A stretch of 64,000 nucleotides of DNA from Patella vulgata (taxonomy: Eukaryota; Mollusca; Gastropoda; Patellidae), in contig NC_065881.2 of NCBI RefSeq assembly GCF_932274485.2, forward strand, positions 9,706,613-9,770,612. Direction: 5' to 3'. A program made the translations under genes and the position numbers. This document shows positions 11,321 to 22,897 of the stretch, in pieces. Every line of letters starts with the position of its first letter. Position 1 is the first letter of the stretch. Under the pieces are notes generated by a model. The model saw only the letters and a list, made by a program, of their open reading frames with translations, searched no databases and was not told where the DNA came from.

Positions 11321-12855
11321 TATACTATTCAAAAAAAGTAGGGGATATTTGATTTTTAAGTGTTATTAAAGTCACCTAATGAAACTGACGAAGAAACAAA
11401 TGACAAAATGAAATGAAGTTCACATTCATCGATTTATTCCAAATGATCGTTAGACTAAGTAAGGCACAGACTGACCATTATAAGGGTAAAATGATACCCG
11501 GGGTCAAACAGCAAAGTTACCACAGCATCACAACCAAGTCAGTAACGGGTAAATCCTCCTCTGTTTGCCAAACAAGCATTGATCCGACGTGGCATACTCC
11601 TAATGAGACGTCTAAGGTCATTTTGGTCCAGATTGTCCCATTCCTGTTGCAACGCAGCAGCAAGTTCTTGGACATTGGCAGGACGTTGTTGACGTTGACG
11701 TAACCTCTGTCCAAGCATGTCCCAGACATGCTCGATGGGGGAGAGGTCGGGACTCAGTGCTGGCCAAGGTAATGTGGTGATGTTCTGTTGTTGGAGGTAA
11801 CCTGTAACGATCCTGGCCCTGTGACATCTTGCGTTGTCATCCTGGAAGATGAAACGGCGGCCATGACGTCGTGCGAACGGCACAACATGGACTGCCAAGA
11901 TGTTGTCCCGGTAGTACTGGCCTGTAACACGCCCTGCAACAACATGTAAAGCCGTTCTTCCAGCAACAGTGATGCCTCCCCACACCATAACAGAACCACC
12001 CCCAAATCGATCATGTCTGATGACGTTAACGTCTTGGAAGCGCTCGTTTCGACGACGCCACACCCTCCTACGTCTGTCCAAAAAATCAACAGTGAACCTT
12101 GACTCATCTGAAAACATCACATTGCTCCAGCGTCGATAATCCCAGTGTTGACGATCCCTACACCAACGACGTCTTGCCTGAATGTGATGATCTCTCAAAC
12201 AAGGGATCACGCGAGGACGTCGGGCGCGAAGGTGACCCCTATGCAGTCGATTCCGAATCGTCTGGCCACTCACTCTCACACCAGTGTCTGTTTGAAGACG
12301 AGCGCTGATCTGATTTGCTGTGATGACACGATTTCTCAAGGCCAAGGCACGGATAAATCGATCCTGGGCTTGAGTTGTCGCCCTTGGTCGACCTGAGCGT
12401 GGTCTGTCCTGTACATATTGTGTATCACGGTATCTGGACCATAGCCTGCTTATGACAGACTGAGAAACATTTATCGTCCGCGCCACAACCGCCTGTGTTG
12501 TGCCGATCTGTAGCATGCCAAGGGCACGTAACCTTTCATTTTGGGTAAGCCGACGCATATCAAAATTTGTTTTCTGGTCACTAAAACAATTAAACTGATG
12601 TTTCCACCCTGGAATTCAATGCCACAATGACTGTAACATTCAAAGTCAGAGTCGTGCAAATCTTGGGTTGGACCCCCATGATGATCCCAAGCATCACCTG
12701 CATTCCATGCGGTAGCTATTGGTGCGTTTGGGCGTCACATGTAACTGGAAATGTTTCTTCTGTTAGGTTCTATAGTGACTTTTTTCGTAGTCATTTGCAT
12801 ATTTTAGTATTATGCCCCCAAAATCAAATATCCCCTACTTTTTTTGAATAGTATA
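11321..12855 (-). mobile_element. Tc1-like element 1, apparently complete
   Basis: A 1.54-kb element with near-identical terminal inverted repeats of about 35 bp, beginning TACTATTCAAAAAAAGTAGG, and TA at each end (11319-11320, 12856-12857), the usual Tc1/mariner target duplication. It holds one long minus-strand transposase frame. It lies inside the left arm of a larger inverted-repeat structure (10873-14420). Confidence 0.92.
11539..12558 (-). CDS. Tc1-family transposase (DD34E)
   Basis: A 339-residue open frame filling Tc1-like element 1, close to the usual 340-residue family length. The N-terminal ~110 residues are a paired-like helix-turn-helix DNA-binding region (VVARTINVSQSVISRLWSRY) with a GRPR hook. 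The DDE catalytic triad is visible: MFSDESRF, FIFQDDNARCHRA and LSPDLSPIEHVWD, with 34 residues between the second Asp and the Glu. WGGGSVMVWGG-type glycine-rich linker is present (GGGSVMVWGGI). No stop or frameshift is seen. The start MRRLTQNERLRAL matches the family. It is the only one of the three related elements here whose protein could still work, so it might act in trans on element 2, which has nearly the same ends. Confidence 0.92.
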   Translation of the reverse strand: MRRLTQNERLRALGMLQIGTTQAVVARTINVSQSVISRLWSRYRDTQYVQDRPRSGRPRATTQAQDRFIRALALRNRVITANQISARLQTDTGVRVSGQTIRNRLHRGHLRARRPRVIPCLRDHHIQARRRWCRDRQHWDYRRWSNVMFSDESRFTVDFLDRRRRVWRRRNERFQDVNVIRHDRFGGGSVMVWGGITVAGRTALHVVAGRVTGQYYRDNILAVHVVPFARRHGRRFIFQDDNARCHRARIVTGYLQQQNITTLPWPALSPDLSPIEHVWDMLGQRLRQRQQRPANVQELAAALQQEWDNLDQNDLRRLIRSMPRRINACLANRGGFTRY

Positions 12856-13941
12856 TACAAGAAAAATAGCTCGATGACCGTGACTTTAGTGAAATAACGT
12901 GCGTGTTATGTTTCTATCTATAAATATATTAGTTAATATGATCTAGCATTAAATAAAATAAATTGAAAGTAGTCTTTTTTTAGATATTATGTTATTTTTT
13001 GATAGCGACATATTTCTTTGGACAAACGAAAGAGGATTTTATCTCTTCTAAATCATGTAATCATGAATGTCCCAGTAAAATAACCAATACTCGTATATTC
13101 AAAGAGCGATAGACAAATACTTTCAGGTGAAGCATCACTCGATAACTGAAATTTCCCATTAAGACGCGTATTTTGACTTTCAAATACCCCCCCCCCCCTC
13201 ACTAAATAGTGTTCAGACGATCAAATGGTACATTTTTGAAAATGTATTTGAACCTTTTTAATGGTATGCATCACGATATCTTGTATTTCGTGTTATGGCC
13301 CGTATTTTGACGTTAAATATCCCCCCCCCTCATTTAATACCAGTTAGGGCCAGTCGTCAATGTTTTTTTTTTTTTTCAAGGTATGTACATTTAAATTTAC
13401 ATTTTGCAGCAAGCACAAAACATACTTTCCAGCAGTATATGAACATATATCTAGACTTTCTTATAAAGATTTTTTTTTTTACTTTAAATACCCCTCCCCT
13501 CCCCTCACTTAATAAAGTTTAGTACCGTTCAAGGCATGTAAATATAAATGCGCCAGAAAATAACTTGAAAAGGTGTACTACGGTATTAAACTCTGTTAAG
13601 TGATGGAGAGGGGGTGGGTGAGGTCTTAAATGTCAAAATACGGGCCACACTACGACATTCCAGATATCACACAGAATACCACTGAAAAGAAATTTCATTT
13701 ACCTTTTCAGAAATGTAAATTATATTCTGGCACATTTACATAGCTTCACTTGAAAATATTAAGTAAGTGGGAGGCGGGGGGGGGGGGGATTTAAAAGTTA
13801 AAATACGGTTTATCGCGCAATGTGTGACTGGAAAGTATTTTTTTTTTATCCCTCTTTCAATATATTACTTATTCCCTGGCACATTCATGAAAACATGTTT
13901 TAAAAGAGATAAAACACTCTTTCGTTTGAGCAAGGAAGGAG

Positions 13942-14188
13942 GGTTGGGTGGCCGAATGGTTAGCACATGCGCGCTGTTACATAATATCTGTGGTTTCGAT
14001 TCCCCGGTTGTACGTGACAAGGAGTACAGACTTATGAGTTTTCTCCGGGTCCTCCGGTTTCCTCCCACTGCTGAGAAGACCCCTATGGGCAAGTGAATTA
14101 TTGAAATGAAATTGAACCACGTGTTAGTCCCGAAATGACCTAGTTGTGTCGAGTGGACGATAAACCCATTTCTCTCTCTCTCTTTTGA
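13942..14188 (+). mobile_element. SINE-I, near full length
   Basis: Head GTGGCCGAATGGTTAGCACA (tRNA-like box A), GGTTTCGATTCCCC (box B), GACCTAGTTGTGTCGAGTGG and a (CT)n tail. The left arm of the surrounding inverted repeat gives the empty site. Confidence 0.92.
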
Positions 14189-14782
14189 GAATAGAAATAT
14201 GTCGCTACCAGATAAAACCCAATTTCTGATAATAGACTGACTACTTTCAATTTATTTTCTTTATCGAAGGTCCGGGCCGATTAGCGATACTACGCACGTG
14301 GTTTTACAAACTGATATGACAAATGCCTGGTATATGAAACAAATATTGATTTTAAGATACAAATGTTAATTATACTGTAAAACAAATAAAGAAATAAGAA
14401 TCAAGAACTAAGAACACTGAATATGTGTTATGTGTTAGACGTTTGCATATCTTTTTTTAAAAAATATGAACAAATATATATTCATAGCAGAATATTTGCA
14501 TTTTTGTTCTAAAAATGTGCATTAATTACACCTATTGTCGTCATCGTCGTAGATTTGAGTAGGGGCTAACATCCACTTCGACGTAGGATGATATTGCAGA
14601 CAAATAGTTCCTGCAAGGGGAGCGAATCACATAAAAGAGGTTACTTAGGAGATGGAAAAGCGATTAAGAAATTTTGTCGCTTCCTGGGGACAAATAGTTT
14701 AGGGTACTGCCTTTATGTCGAGGCCTTGTTCTTTTTCTATATTTCTATTCATTATTTTATTCTTTATACCAATTTTCCAAAC

Positions 14783-15137
14783 GACTAAGGGGATCCGCGG
14801 TGACTTAGTGAGTAAGACGTTGGACCGCTAACCTCGAGGTGTCAGTGAGTAAGAAGTTGGGCCGCTAACCTGGACGTCCCGTGTTCGATTCCGGTGTTGA
14901 CCGAGAAGGTTCATTAGGATTTTCCCGTGTGGCTGTCAATGGTGTAGAACGGAAGGTTTGTCAAGATACTTAACGTATATTCTTTCGGATGGAACGAAAA
15001 AGTCTCGTGTTTCGAGTTGGCAGTAGAGCCTCTGTCCGGACAAAATTCAACCAAAGTACACTGTATGGCGTTAGCCTGTCTTCATTATCCTGGTCGGTGC
15101 AGAACAGTAAGACGTTAAACCCCATTTCATTTCATTT
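14783..15137 (+). mobile_element. SINE-II, full length with duplicated head
   Basis: tRNA-like head CGGTGACTTAGTGAGTAAG, repeated about 50 bp later, then GTGTTCGATTCCGG (box B) and an ACGTTAAACCCCATTTCATT end. CCAAAC flanks both sides (14777-14782, 15138-15143) as target duplication. Confidence 0.9.
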
Positions 15138-15298
15138 CCAAACTAATAATATAAATATTACCTACCTGTGTATGCTACAGGTAATTCAACATTGTTCATC
15201 AATACGTCTTATTCATTAAAGTATCCAAAGTTTCTAAGTGACTCCTGTTTACTTATTGAGAGAGACCCAACTATTGCCAGTTTATGTCTTGTCTGGTT

Positions 15299-15600
15299 TG
15301 TTATAGCCAGTTAAAGTATGATCAATATACTAATTCATATTCATAAGTTAGCCAATCATATAACCATGATCTCTTATAGCCAGTTTAAGTATTTGTGACA
15401 CCCACATCGATATACTAATTAATATTCATAAGTCAGCCAATCATATAACTTTGATCTGCGCCTATCCATAAATATGTTCACCCAAGTTTTCTGATCGTTT
15501 ATAGCCTGTTAAAGTATCACTGACGCACACGTGTATAATCAATGTAAGAATTAATATTCATAAGTCAGCGAGTGATCGAACTGTCACAATCAATAAATAT
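15299..15600. repeat. Irregular tandem repeat, three units
   Basis: TTATAGCCAGTTAAAGTAT-like starts at about 15301, 15374 and 15499, each followed by AATATTCATAAGTCAGC; units of about 73 and 125 bp. Confidence 0.8.
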
Positions 15601-15670
15601 GTTCATATAGAAATACAATATTTATCAGCTATGTTAAATCCTCAACTCAGAAGTGGTATCTAGTGTTCTA

Positions 15671-15810
15671 GAATGAATGAAATGGGGTTTAACGTCCTAC
15701 ATTTCTATAACAACCGGGATAATGAAGAAGTACGAACATCAATTAAATACCAAGGTCCCATCCGAATGACTAGACATTTAGAAATCACACCGGAAAATTC
15801 CCAATGAATT
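15671..15810 (-). mobile_element. SINE-II fragment
   Basis: GAAATGGGGTTTAACGTCCT tail, GGTCCCATCCGAATGACTAG and CACACCGGAAAATTCC. Confidence 0.8.
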
Positions 15811-15865
15811 CCCCAGTGAACAGGGGCATTTCTATTGCGGAAACCGATAACTATATGCATCGAAG

Positions 15866-16082
15866 GGGGTATGGGTAGTGGAATGGGTAACGCGTGTGCG
15901 ATGTATCATAAGATCTGTCATTGAGTCAAGTTCCCCGTTTGTACGTAACAAGGCTAGTCTGTCCTCCGGTTTCCTTCCACTGCTAAAGACCCCTACTTGC
16001 AAGCGAATTAATTAAATAAAATTGGACCATATTTCTAGTCCCGAAATGACCTAGTTTGTGTCGCGGGGACGTTAAACTTTTG
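15866..16082 (+). mobile_element. SINE-I
   Basis: GGAATGGGTAACGCGTGTGC head, CATTGAGTCAAG, GCTAAAGACCCCTAC, CCCGAAATGACCTAGTTTG, GGGACGTTAAAC. Confidence 0.88.
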
Positions 16083-16249
16083 CTAGCATTATGGTAGGTC
16101 ACGTTACATCATGTAGGAATGAATGAATATACTGGGGTTAAACATTCGGTCGGGTTAATGAGATAACGGAGTATTATTATTCAAGTAGAAATACGCCAGT
16201 ACAACAAAGGCTAGTTAACTGTCTTAATATTTCGAATAAGACGTGGCAT

Positions 16250-16445
16250 CAGAGAGAGAAAGAGAAATGAGTTTTAACGTGCACTCGACACAACTGGGTC
16301 TTTAGCAGTTAAGGGAAACTGGAGGACTCAGAGGAAAGCCACGAGATTGGACAGGTGATCCCACCGATTGTTACATACAATATTGGGGAAAACACCACGC
16401 CACTTGACGTAATTACAGACCCTATGATCCACAGCGCACGCCCCA
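16250..16445 (-). mobile_element. SINE-I
   Basis: (GA)n start, TTTTAACGTGCACTCGACAC, GAGATTGGACAGGTGAT, CACGCCACTTGACG. Confidence 0.88.
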
Positions 16446-16499
16446 GATCAGTCGGCCAGTATGCCTCCATCCCCGTTGGCATCAGTTGTTCCAATCTAG

Positions 16500-17370
16500 T
16501 GTATCAGGGTTGACACAGAATACTGTAATTGCTTGGGTCGTTGCATTGTCTGGGTTGACCATTCGATGTTGGTTCGATAATAGTTTGGTCTGAGTTCATG
16601 GTATCCAACATTAATCGCACGACCAAACGACCAGTAAACTGTTAGGGCCAGTGTTTAAAAGGGCTGAGCGAGATTCCAATTGTTCAGACATCATGAAAAC
16701 ATCATTTGGCATTCAACAGTGGTGGAGGACCCGCGGACCAATTGGTTTCCTTGTGCTGGCCTTGCAATGAAGATTTTTTGTAGAATGGAAAGAGAAACTA
16801 GCTTGATTCGCCTTTCCCGCGTCCCATCCACAGATCACATGTTTCTGCCCAGATTTAGCTCATTATATTTTTCTGTGGATGCGAGGACGGATTTCATTTA
16901 TTTTGAAAATAAATGTATGTCATTTCTTTTCCTCAACAGGAGTCGGTGAGCCGCTGACCGCCCTGGGGCCTGAGACCACTACCGATGGTCCGAGGCCTAT
17001 TGCAACCTTCCATACCTGTGTCAGCGAGAGACAATGTAACGTTTATGAATCAGACCCGACTATAGATTACATGTCATGGCTGTTGCCATATAAAACCTAT
17101 TTAGAACAATACGTTTTTAAAGTTTTTTAAAGTACCCAACATGCTGTCAGAATATTTGAATCCTTATGGATGTGATGCTATGGCATAGAATAGTCTTCCA
17201 TAGTTCTTGTTGGCTTATTCTCAGCGGATACTAGTACTATGATCCACTTTGCAATTGGTTTTATGTATTCACTATTCTTTGTACAGGTGGCATCAAACAT
17301 GTTCATGTATAATATACTTCGTTATCGTGTACATTGCTGTTCTTGCACCGGGTTATTACCCAGTCTGATT
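16500..17370. other. No gene recognised
   Basis: Single-copy-looking DNA with only short open frames (16680-16949 and 16879-17130, overlapping). Nothing matches a known family. Confidence 0.4.
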
Positions 17371-17380
17371 TCTTATTATA

Positions 17381-18825
17381 TACTCTTCAAAAAAAGTAGG
17401 GGATATTCAGAAACAATACAAAAATGCGGAAATGCACTGCTGTTTTTATTAGAGGTAACCAGTGTATGTTAATAATAGGCCAATTACCTACACATGAACA
17501 TAAAATGTTCATATGGGCGGCTTATCTGACGGCCCCATTTCACCCGCAAAGAAATACACTGTCAAAAGTGAAAATGGACGTTTTTCATTTTCGTCTTAAT
17601 AATGAGTAATTGCTCCACCAATCCTCCGACATTCAGCAATTCGTCGTGGCATGCTCCTAATCAACCGTCCAATCACGATTTGGGGCAATCTTATCCACTC
17701 CTCTTGCAGTGTTGTCGGTTGACGTTGACGTCGACGAACACGTCTCCTGATCATGTCCCAGGCATGTCCTATAGGGGAAAGGCTGGCCAAGGCATATGGA
17801 CAATATGGTGAAGCTGGAGCTAGTCATTCACGACACGAGCACGGTGGGCACGGGCATTATCATCTTGAAAGATGAAACGTCGACCTGCATGTTGAGCAAA
17901 GGGCAGAACTATCGGTGCCAGGACGTGGTCACGGTAGTACACACCGGTGACCCTTCCTTGAACAATATTCAAGTTCGTTCTGCCAGACTCCTCCCCAAAC
18001 CATGACAAACCCACGCCCGAATCTGTCATGTTGTCTGACGTTAACTTTAGCATGACGCTCATTTACACGCCTCCAAACGCGAGCAGACCTATCGGAGAAA
18101 TCCAGAGTTAATCTGGACTCATCTGAGAACATTACACGTGCCCATCGACGACAAACCCACTTTCTACGCTGCCTACACCATTGACGCCTGTTTGCCATGT
18201 GCTGACGAGTTAATGGAGGCACAACACGCGGTCGTAGCGAATGCAAATAGGCTGCATGTAGCCGATTTCTAATCGTTTGGGGTGTAACTTGAATTCCTGT
18301 TACAGAAAGCTGATTGGTCGTTTGTCCTCGATTTCGCAGGACACGTGTACGACTGTATCGATCCTGGGCTTGTGTAGTTTTTCTAGGACGACCTGAATGA
18401 GGTGTATCATCAGCATTGTTTGTTTGTTGGTACCGTTTCGACAGTCTGCTGATCACAGACTGTGACACATTAAGCATGTTGGATACTGCTCGCTGTGTAG
18501 AACCCATTTGAAGCATACCAATAGCACGTAGACGTTCATAATGTTAAAGATACGCTAAACAGTAAATCTTATACAAGAACCGATAGGAAAGCAAACATGG
18601 TTAGGATAAAGCAGAACACGGCAGTTTTCATCAAAACTTCCTTGAAGTGTCAAATTTGACATTGAACCCCTTCCACGTGTATGGCGCTATTGCGTGTCGC
18701 AAGTGATGGTTCTGTTGGGGCGATTACTTCTTCATCTGTGAATGTCAAGTGTCCATGACTATCTATCATATCACAACCTGCATAGGTATTTGCATTTCAA
18801 TATCCCCTACTTTTTTTGAAGAGTA
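17381..18825 (-). mobile_element. Tc1-like element 2, defective
   Basis: A 1.45-kb element with inverted ends TACTCTTCAAAAAAAGTAGG and TA on both sides (17379-17380, 18826-18827). The ends differ from element 1 at one base in the first 20, so the two are close relatives. The transposase inside is broken. Confidence 0.9.
17596..18516 (-). pseudogene. Tc1-family transposase, broken
   Basis: The coding region is split over three frames (18516-17929, 18062-17820, 17790-17596), so at least two frameshifts. It shows NVSQSVISRLSKRYQQ, VMFSDESR, FIFQDDNARAHRA and LSPIGHAWD. In the last motif the catalytic Glu of PIEH is Gly, so the triad is lost as well. It aligns throughout with the element 1 protein. 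Confidence 0.88.
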
Positions 18826-19219
18826 TACATGGTAGCCCAGGACTTCTAATGAGGTACTTAATGGTATCACCCTTCGATGGAATGATATTAGGGTAAGCTT
18901 ACTCTTCCGGACACCTGTTACCACTGTTTGTCGTGTATTTTGTACACGAGGAGCAGTCCATTTGCTGATTACACTATTTTGCTTGAATACACTATTTTAC
19001 CTATAACGTTTTTTAGGACTTCGAATTCTGTCTTATGGTTTGGATTGTTCGTACTTGGTTTTATTTTATTATACTTTCTATTTTGGAATGTTCACAAAAA
19101 CGTATGAAGAAATTTACATACATTCGAACAGGGATTAGTGTGACGTGTGTTGTTTATTGTTATATTCACCGACGTTATCCTGGCACACGATTATACAGCG
19201 AATTTATTATCTTTTTCAA

Positions 19220-19426
19220 AAGTTTCGATTCCCCGGTTGTACGTGACAAGCAGTAGGGTCCAGGATTTGTCATGGTCCCCCGGTTTCCTCTCACTGCTAA
19301 AAGACCTCTACGCGCAAACAAATTAATGAAATAATATTGAACCATGTGTTAGTCCCGAAATGACCTAGTTTGTGTCGAGTGGACGTTAAACCTCATATCT
19401 CTCTCTCTCTCTCTTTCTCTCTTTCA
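19220..19426 (+). mobile_element. SINE-I, 5'-truncated
   Basis: Starts at box B (GTTTCGATTCCCCGGTTGTA) and runs to GTGGACGTTAAACC with a (CT)n tail. Confidence 0.9.
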
Positions 19427-19429
19427 AAA

Positions 19430-19560
19430 ACCATGATTTAATATGAATAAAAATATTACAATGTCGATATATAGTTACTTCATTTTTCGACATAGCAACT
19501 ATAGACAATGAAGCAATGAAATATTCATACAAGCTTGCTTTGTACTCGTAGTATGTCATA
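19430..19560 (-). repeat. Dispersed repeat related to 56430-56525
   Basis: On the minus strand: TCTATAGTTGCTATGTCGAA and AGTAACTATATATCGACATT, matching the plus strand near 56470-56515. Confidence 0.7.
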
Positions 19561-19879
19561 TGATATTTACCACCAATGTTTTCCGATAAAACGATAATAA
19601 AACATAGCAACAATCATAATTCAAGTCATATAATATTCATATCACCAACAACATCACAATTTTATATCCTGACCCACACAAATCTGCCCAAATCCAGAAT
19701 AATCTACTAATATTCCAACTCAAATCATCATATATCGTTATATAAACGTTCCTGGTGACAATAATAGAAACTGTAGTTTGTATAGATCAAAAACAAACTA
19801 TTTGGGGACAGACAATGGTTATTTAAACTACACCATGTATCAAGCATGCTACTTTTCTGCACCACTCAAGACAGTCATA

Positions 19880-20040
19880 AGCTGTGCAGGGTGCTATCTG
19901 TGAAGGGTTTCATTGCGCGCATGTGCACACGTGACATGGGTTTTTTATGCCATCCGAAAGGCTAGACATGTTCCATTGCATCTACCCATTTCCACCATGT
20001 ACTGCTGACAACGTGGTACCACACTGGAAAACTCCGAACT
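19880..20040 (-). mobile_element. SINE-II, old fragment
   Basis: Weak match: GGGTTTCATTGCGCGCATGT, CCATCCGAAAGGCTAGACA, GTACTGCTGACAA. A related segment recurs at 20777. Confidence 0.55.
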
Positions 20041-20058
20041 AATTTCTCAGCAAACAAC

Positions 20059-20687
20059 ATCTATGGCAAGGTTTGGGGGCATTTGTGTGGAACTTTTCAC
20101 CACAACAGTTCCACAAGATATTGGGTTTCTGAAAATAAATACATTCCACAAGACTTTCGACTTAAAATAATATTCATAGAGTGTTTTGGGTACAACATTC
20201 CACAATATTTTCAAACTTAGAATAAATATCAATTTTTTCAAAAATTTCTTCTCAGACCTCCCTATATGCCTATGTGGTACCACACAGGTACATATGGGGG
20301 TATGAGAAGAGTTTTTGGGGAAAAAAATGATTTTTTTCTAAGTCCAATATCTTGTGGAACTCTTGTGGTGAAAAACAACACAGACCAAAAACACTGTATC
20401 AAAATTATTCTTAGTCGAAAATCTTGTGGGATGTGGTACCACCCAGGCATATAGGGAGATCTGAGAAGAAATGTTTGGAAAAAATATTGTTTTTGTTTCT
20501 AACTTCAATATCTTGTGTAACTTTTGTGGTGAAAAACACCACAGATTAATATATTTTGTAGAATATATTTTCCCCACATCTTACAAGATGATAGGATAAA
20601 TTATTATTGTTCCAGCGAAATAAAAATAAAATGTTTCATCAATATTCATTGTCCACTTTTCCAAACGCCCTCAAACCTTGCCATGTC
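20059..20687. mobile_element. Inverted-repeat (foldback/MITE-like) element, ~630 bp
   Basis: The ends ATGGCAAGGTTTGGGGGC (20064) and GCCCTCAAACCTTGCCAT (20667-20684) are inverted copies, and the interior is itself palindromic (GTGGTACCACACAGG, AATATCTTGTGGAACTC and their complements). AGCAAACAAC occurs on both sides (20049-20058, 20688-20697). A 10-bp target duplication would suit a Mutator-like family. Confidence 0.7.
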
Positions 20688-20776
20688 TAGCAAACAACGG
20701 GACGAAAATAAATTCTTGGGGGACAGACCACATTTATCTAAACTACAGCATAGTTTTAGGCAAGAATGTAGACGGA

Positions 20777-20985
20777 CACATGCTATGCAATGCGCTCTGG
20801 GGGACATTTTGCCCAGAAAGCGTGGCTACGGCCTACTCTTATTTCAAATTCTAACTGAAAAGGGTTCCATTACGTACACGTGCACACAGAACCTCGTTTT
20901 TTCATAACTTCAGAAAGACTAGATACAAGACAGTGTTCCTTTCCAGTCCCCACGCCAGCGTCCTGCACCATTGACAAGGCGTTGT
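20777..20985 (-). mobile_element. SINE-II, old
   Basis: GGGGGACATTTTGCCCAGA, GGCCTACTCTTATTTC, TTACGTACACGTGCACA, GTCCTGCACCATTGACAAGG. Confidence 0.8.
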
Positions 20986-21019
20986 CCTCGTCTGTCTGTC
21001 TTTTTGAAAAAAATTGTAG

Positions 21020-21770
21020 ATGCTATAGAGATCACCGGAATCACCCGAATGACTTACAATTTGTACTCTTAAGAGGAACAGGCCTATTGATTTTCAACAA
21101 TAGCCAGGGTTATTGCCCTTGATTAATTTGAACAAAAGCTATCACCCGATTGACTGTGAATAATATATACACTTTGTTTAAAGTCTTGAGACAAGAACTA
21201 TATTTTGTTTCGCTCTTTTATACTTTCGATGTCCTCCACTACATGGAGATCTGTCCGTTTGTAGTGGGAGGTCGCCTCAGGGGTCATACCAACGGTTTTT
21301 GACCGTATAACGTCCGACATTTGATTAACAAATCAGCGTTGATATCCACAGTTCCGTGCATCACACGCCAAGAAATCGCCGCAACAGACCATTTGATTGG
21401 CCAATCCCTTACATCAACCAGAACGCGGGTTATATAACAGATCTTCCAGTTCCTAGTGTAATAAAGATAAGTAAAACAAAATTGTGTACTATAAAAACGA
21501 ATCGAAATAGAATCTGTGTTTTAGTCAGGTTGAATTTATACAGTGTTTAAGTCGAAGAATCCTACTGATTTTTAACAATTCCCGACAACTTTAACAGCGA
21601 AATTTCAATGATTTCTTAATCAATTTTTAGTGTCTTGTAAGTTCTTTTATTAAAGACAAAAAAATTGACGACCCCGCTGAAGTGCGCAGACGACTTAGCT
21701 GTTGTGGGCACATGTTTCGTTGCCTGACAATCTATCTTTTTTTAAAAAGTTTATATCGTCCTACGTTACC
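21020..21770. other. No gene recognised; promoter-like motifs
   Basis: Contains GATTGGCCAATC (21396), TTATATAA (21430) and AATAAAG (21461) in that order over ~80 bp. This could be a promoter or an old terminal repeat; there is no open frame of note. Confidence 0.3.
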
Positions 21771-22347
21771 TTTTACAGCTGTTAATCTACCTTGTTTTCA
21801 AACAAAATATATAAATTATTAATTTGTACGACTGCACATTTTGAAAAGATACGTGTTGTTATATATCATGATATTAAATGACTAGTGCAATTAACCGTCA
21901 AATGGCTGCCAAATAATCATCCATGTACATTAAAGTTAGATTTTATGATAAGTGAATATAAAGGATGTTATACCAATTAAATTTCCCTGGTTGAACACAA
22001 TGTTATATAATATTAATAATACAACATAACCGTTACATTATGGTCTGCTATGCATCAATAGATATATTTGGATTTTAATAATTCAGAGACCACAAAACGA
22101 AAGCGTGTGTAATTGATACTTAGGATTTAATCAGCATATAGAATACAGATCAAAATAAACAGACCGAGCTATTCGATACATCCGGCGCCTTCGAATAGTT
22201 TCTTTTTTGTTTTTTTTTTATAAAATAGAAATGTGTAGCGTTAGGTCAGCTTACTTTCTCTGTTTATGTGATTCACCATGTAACAAATGCCAATATTTAT
22301 TTGCGTTTATTGTTCTTTGGTTAGTGTGTGTGTGTGTGGGGCGGGGG

Positions 22348-22590
22348 GATATTAACACGTGTACTTGAGATCATAAGTTCTGTCATTATATCAAGTGGCA
22401 TGGTTTCGATTCCCCGCATGATCATGAAAAGGAATAGGGTCGCCTGTCTAATCCCGTGGCTTTTCTTTAGGTCCTCTGATTTCCCCCCAAAGTTAAAGGC
22501 CCTACGCGTAAGCGAATTATTGAAATAACAATTTCAATCATGTTTGTGTCGAGTGGACGTAAATCTTCTTCTCTCTCGCCTTCTTTCTCT
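22348..22590 (+). mobile_element. SINE-I
   Basis: GATCATAAGTTCTGTCATT, GGTTTCGATTCCCCGCATGA, GTAAGCGAATTATTGAAATA, GTCGAGTGGACG. Confidence 0.85.
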
Positions 22591-22869
22591 AAAAGATAGT
22601 TGGAGACATTAGAAGATGTTTTTTTTTCCTGAGAACGTAGATTTCTACTGGTAGTATAGGTCTCTAGTATGTTTTTAATGATTTTTTTTTCAAGTTGGGC
22701 ATTAACCATTTGGGTCATAAGCGTATGAACCCTATCGATTTTCAGTGTTCCGTGACCTGCAGTTACCGCCTCAAGCCTTTCGAAAACCTTTTTTACACGG
22801 TAGAGATCACAATTGCTTTTATTTTTTTTTATTTTTTTAAAACATATTTAAAACACCGGGATTGAAGAT

Positions 22870-22897
22870 TACTCATCGAGCCACCGCGGCTCCCTAA
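22870..22897 (-). mobile_element. SINE-II head scrap
   Basis: TACTCATCGAGCCACCGCGG, the reverse of the tRNA-like start. Confidence 0.6.

Larger units (their letters stand above)
10873..14420. repeat. Large inverted-repeat element with internal ~165-bp units
   Basis: The outer arms 10873-11045 and 14270-14420 are reverse complements (for example TTAACATTTGTAT, AAAATCAATATTTGTTT); the inner arms 12955-13160 and 13790-14260 also pair. Inside, a unit with GTATTTTGAC..TTAAATACCCCC recurs near 13170, 13305 and 13480 in one direction and near 13600 and 13775 in the other. Tc1 element 1 sits in the left arm and a SINE-I in the right arm. The centre is near 13545. This is probably a foldback-type or composite mobile element; family unknown. 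Confidence 0.7.

Noticed and set aside
21240-21690. Solo LTR-like stretch (inverted CCAAT boxes, TATATAA, AATAAA)
   Set aside because: No paired copy, no defined ends and no associated element; the motifs alone are too weak.
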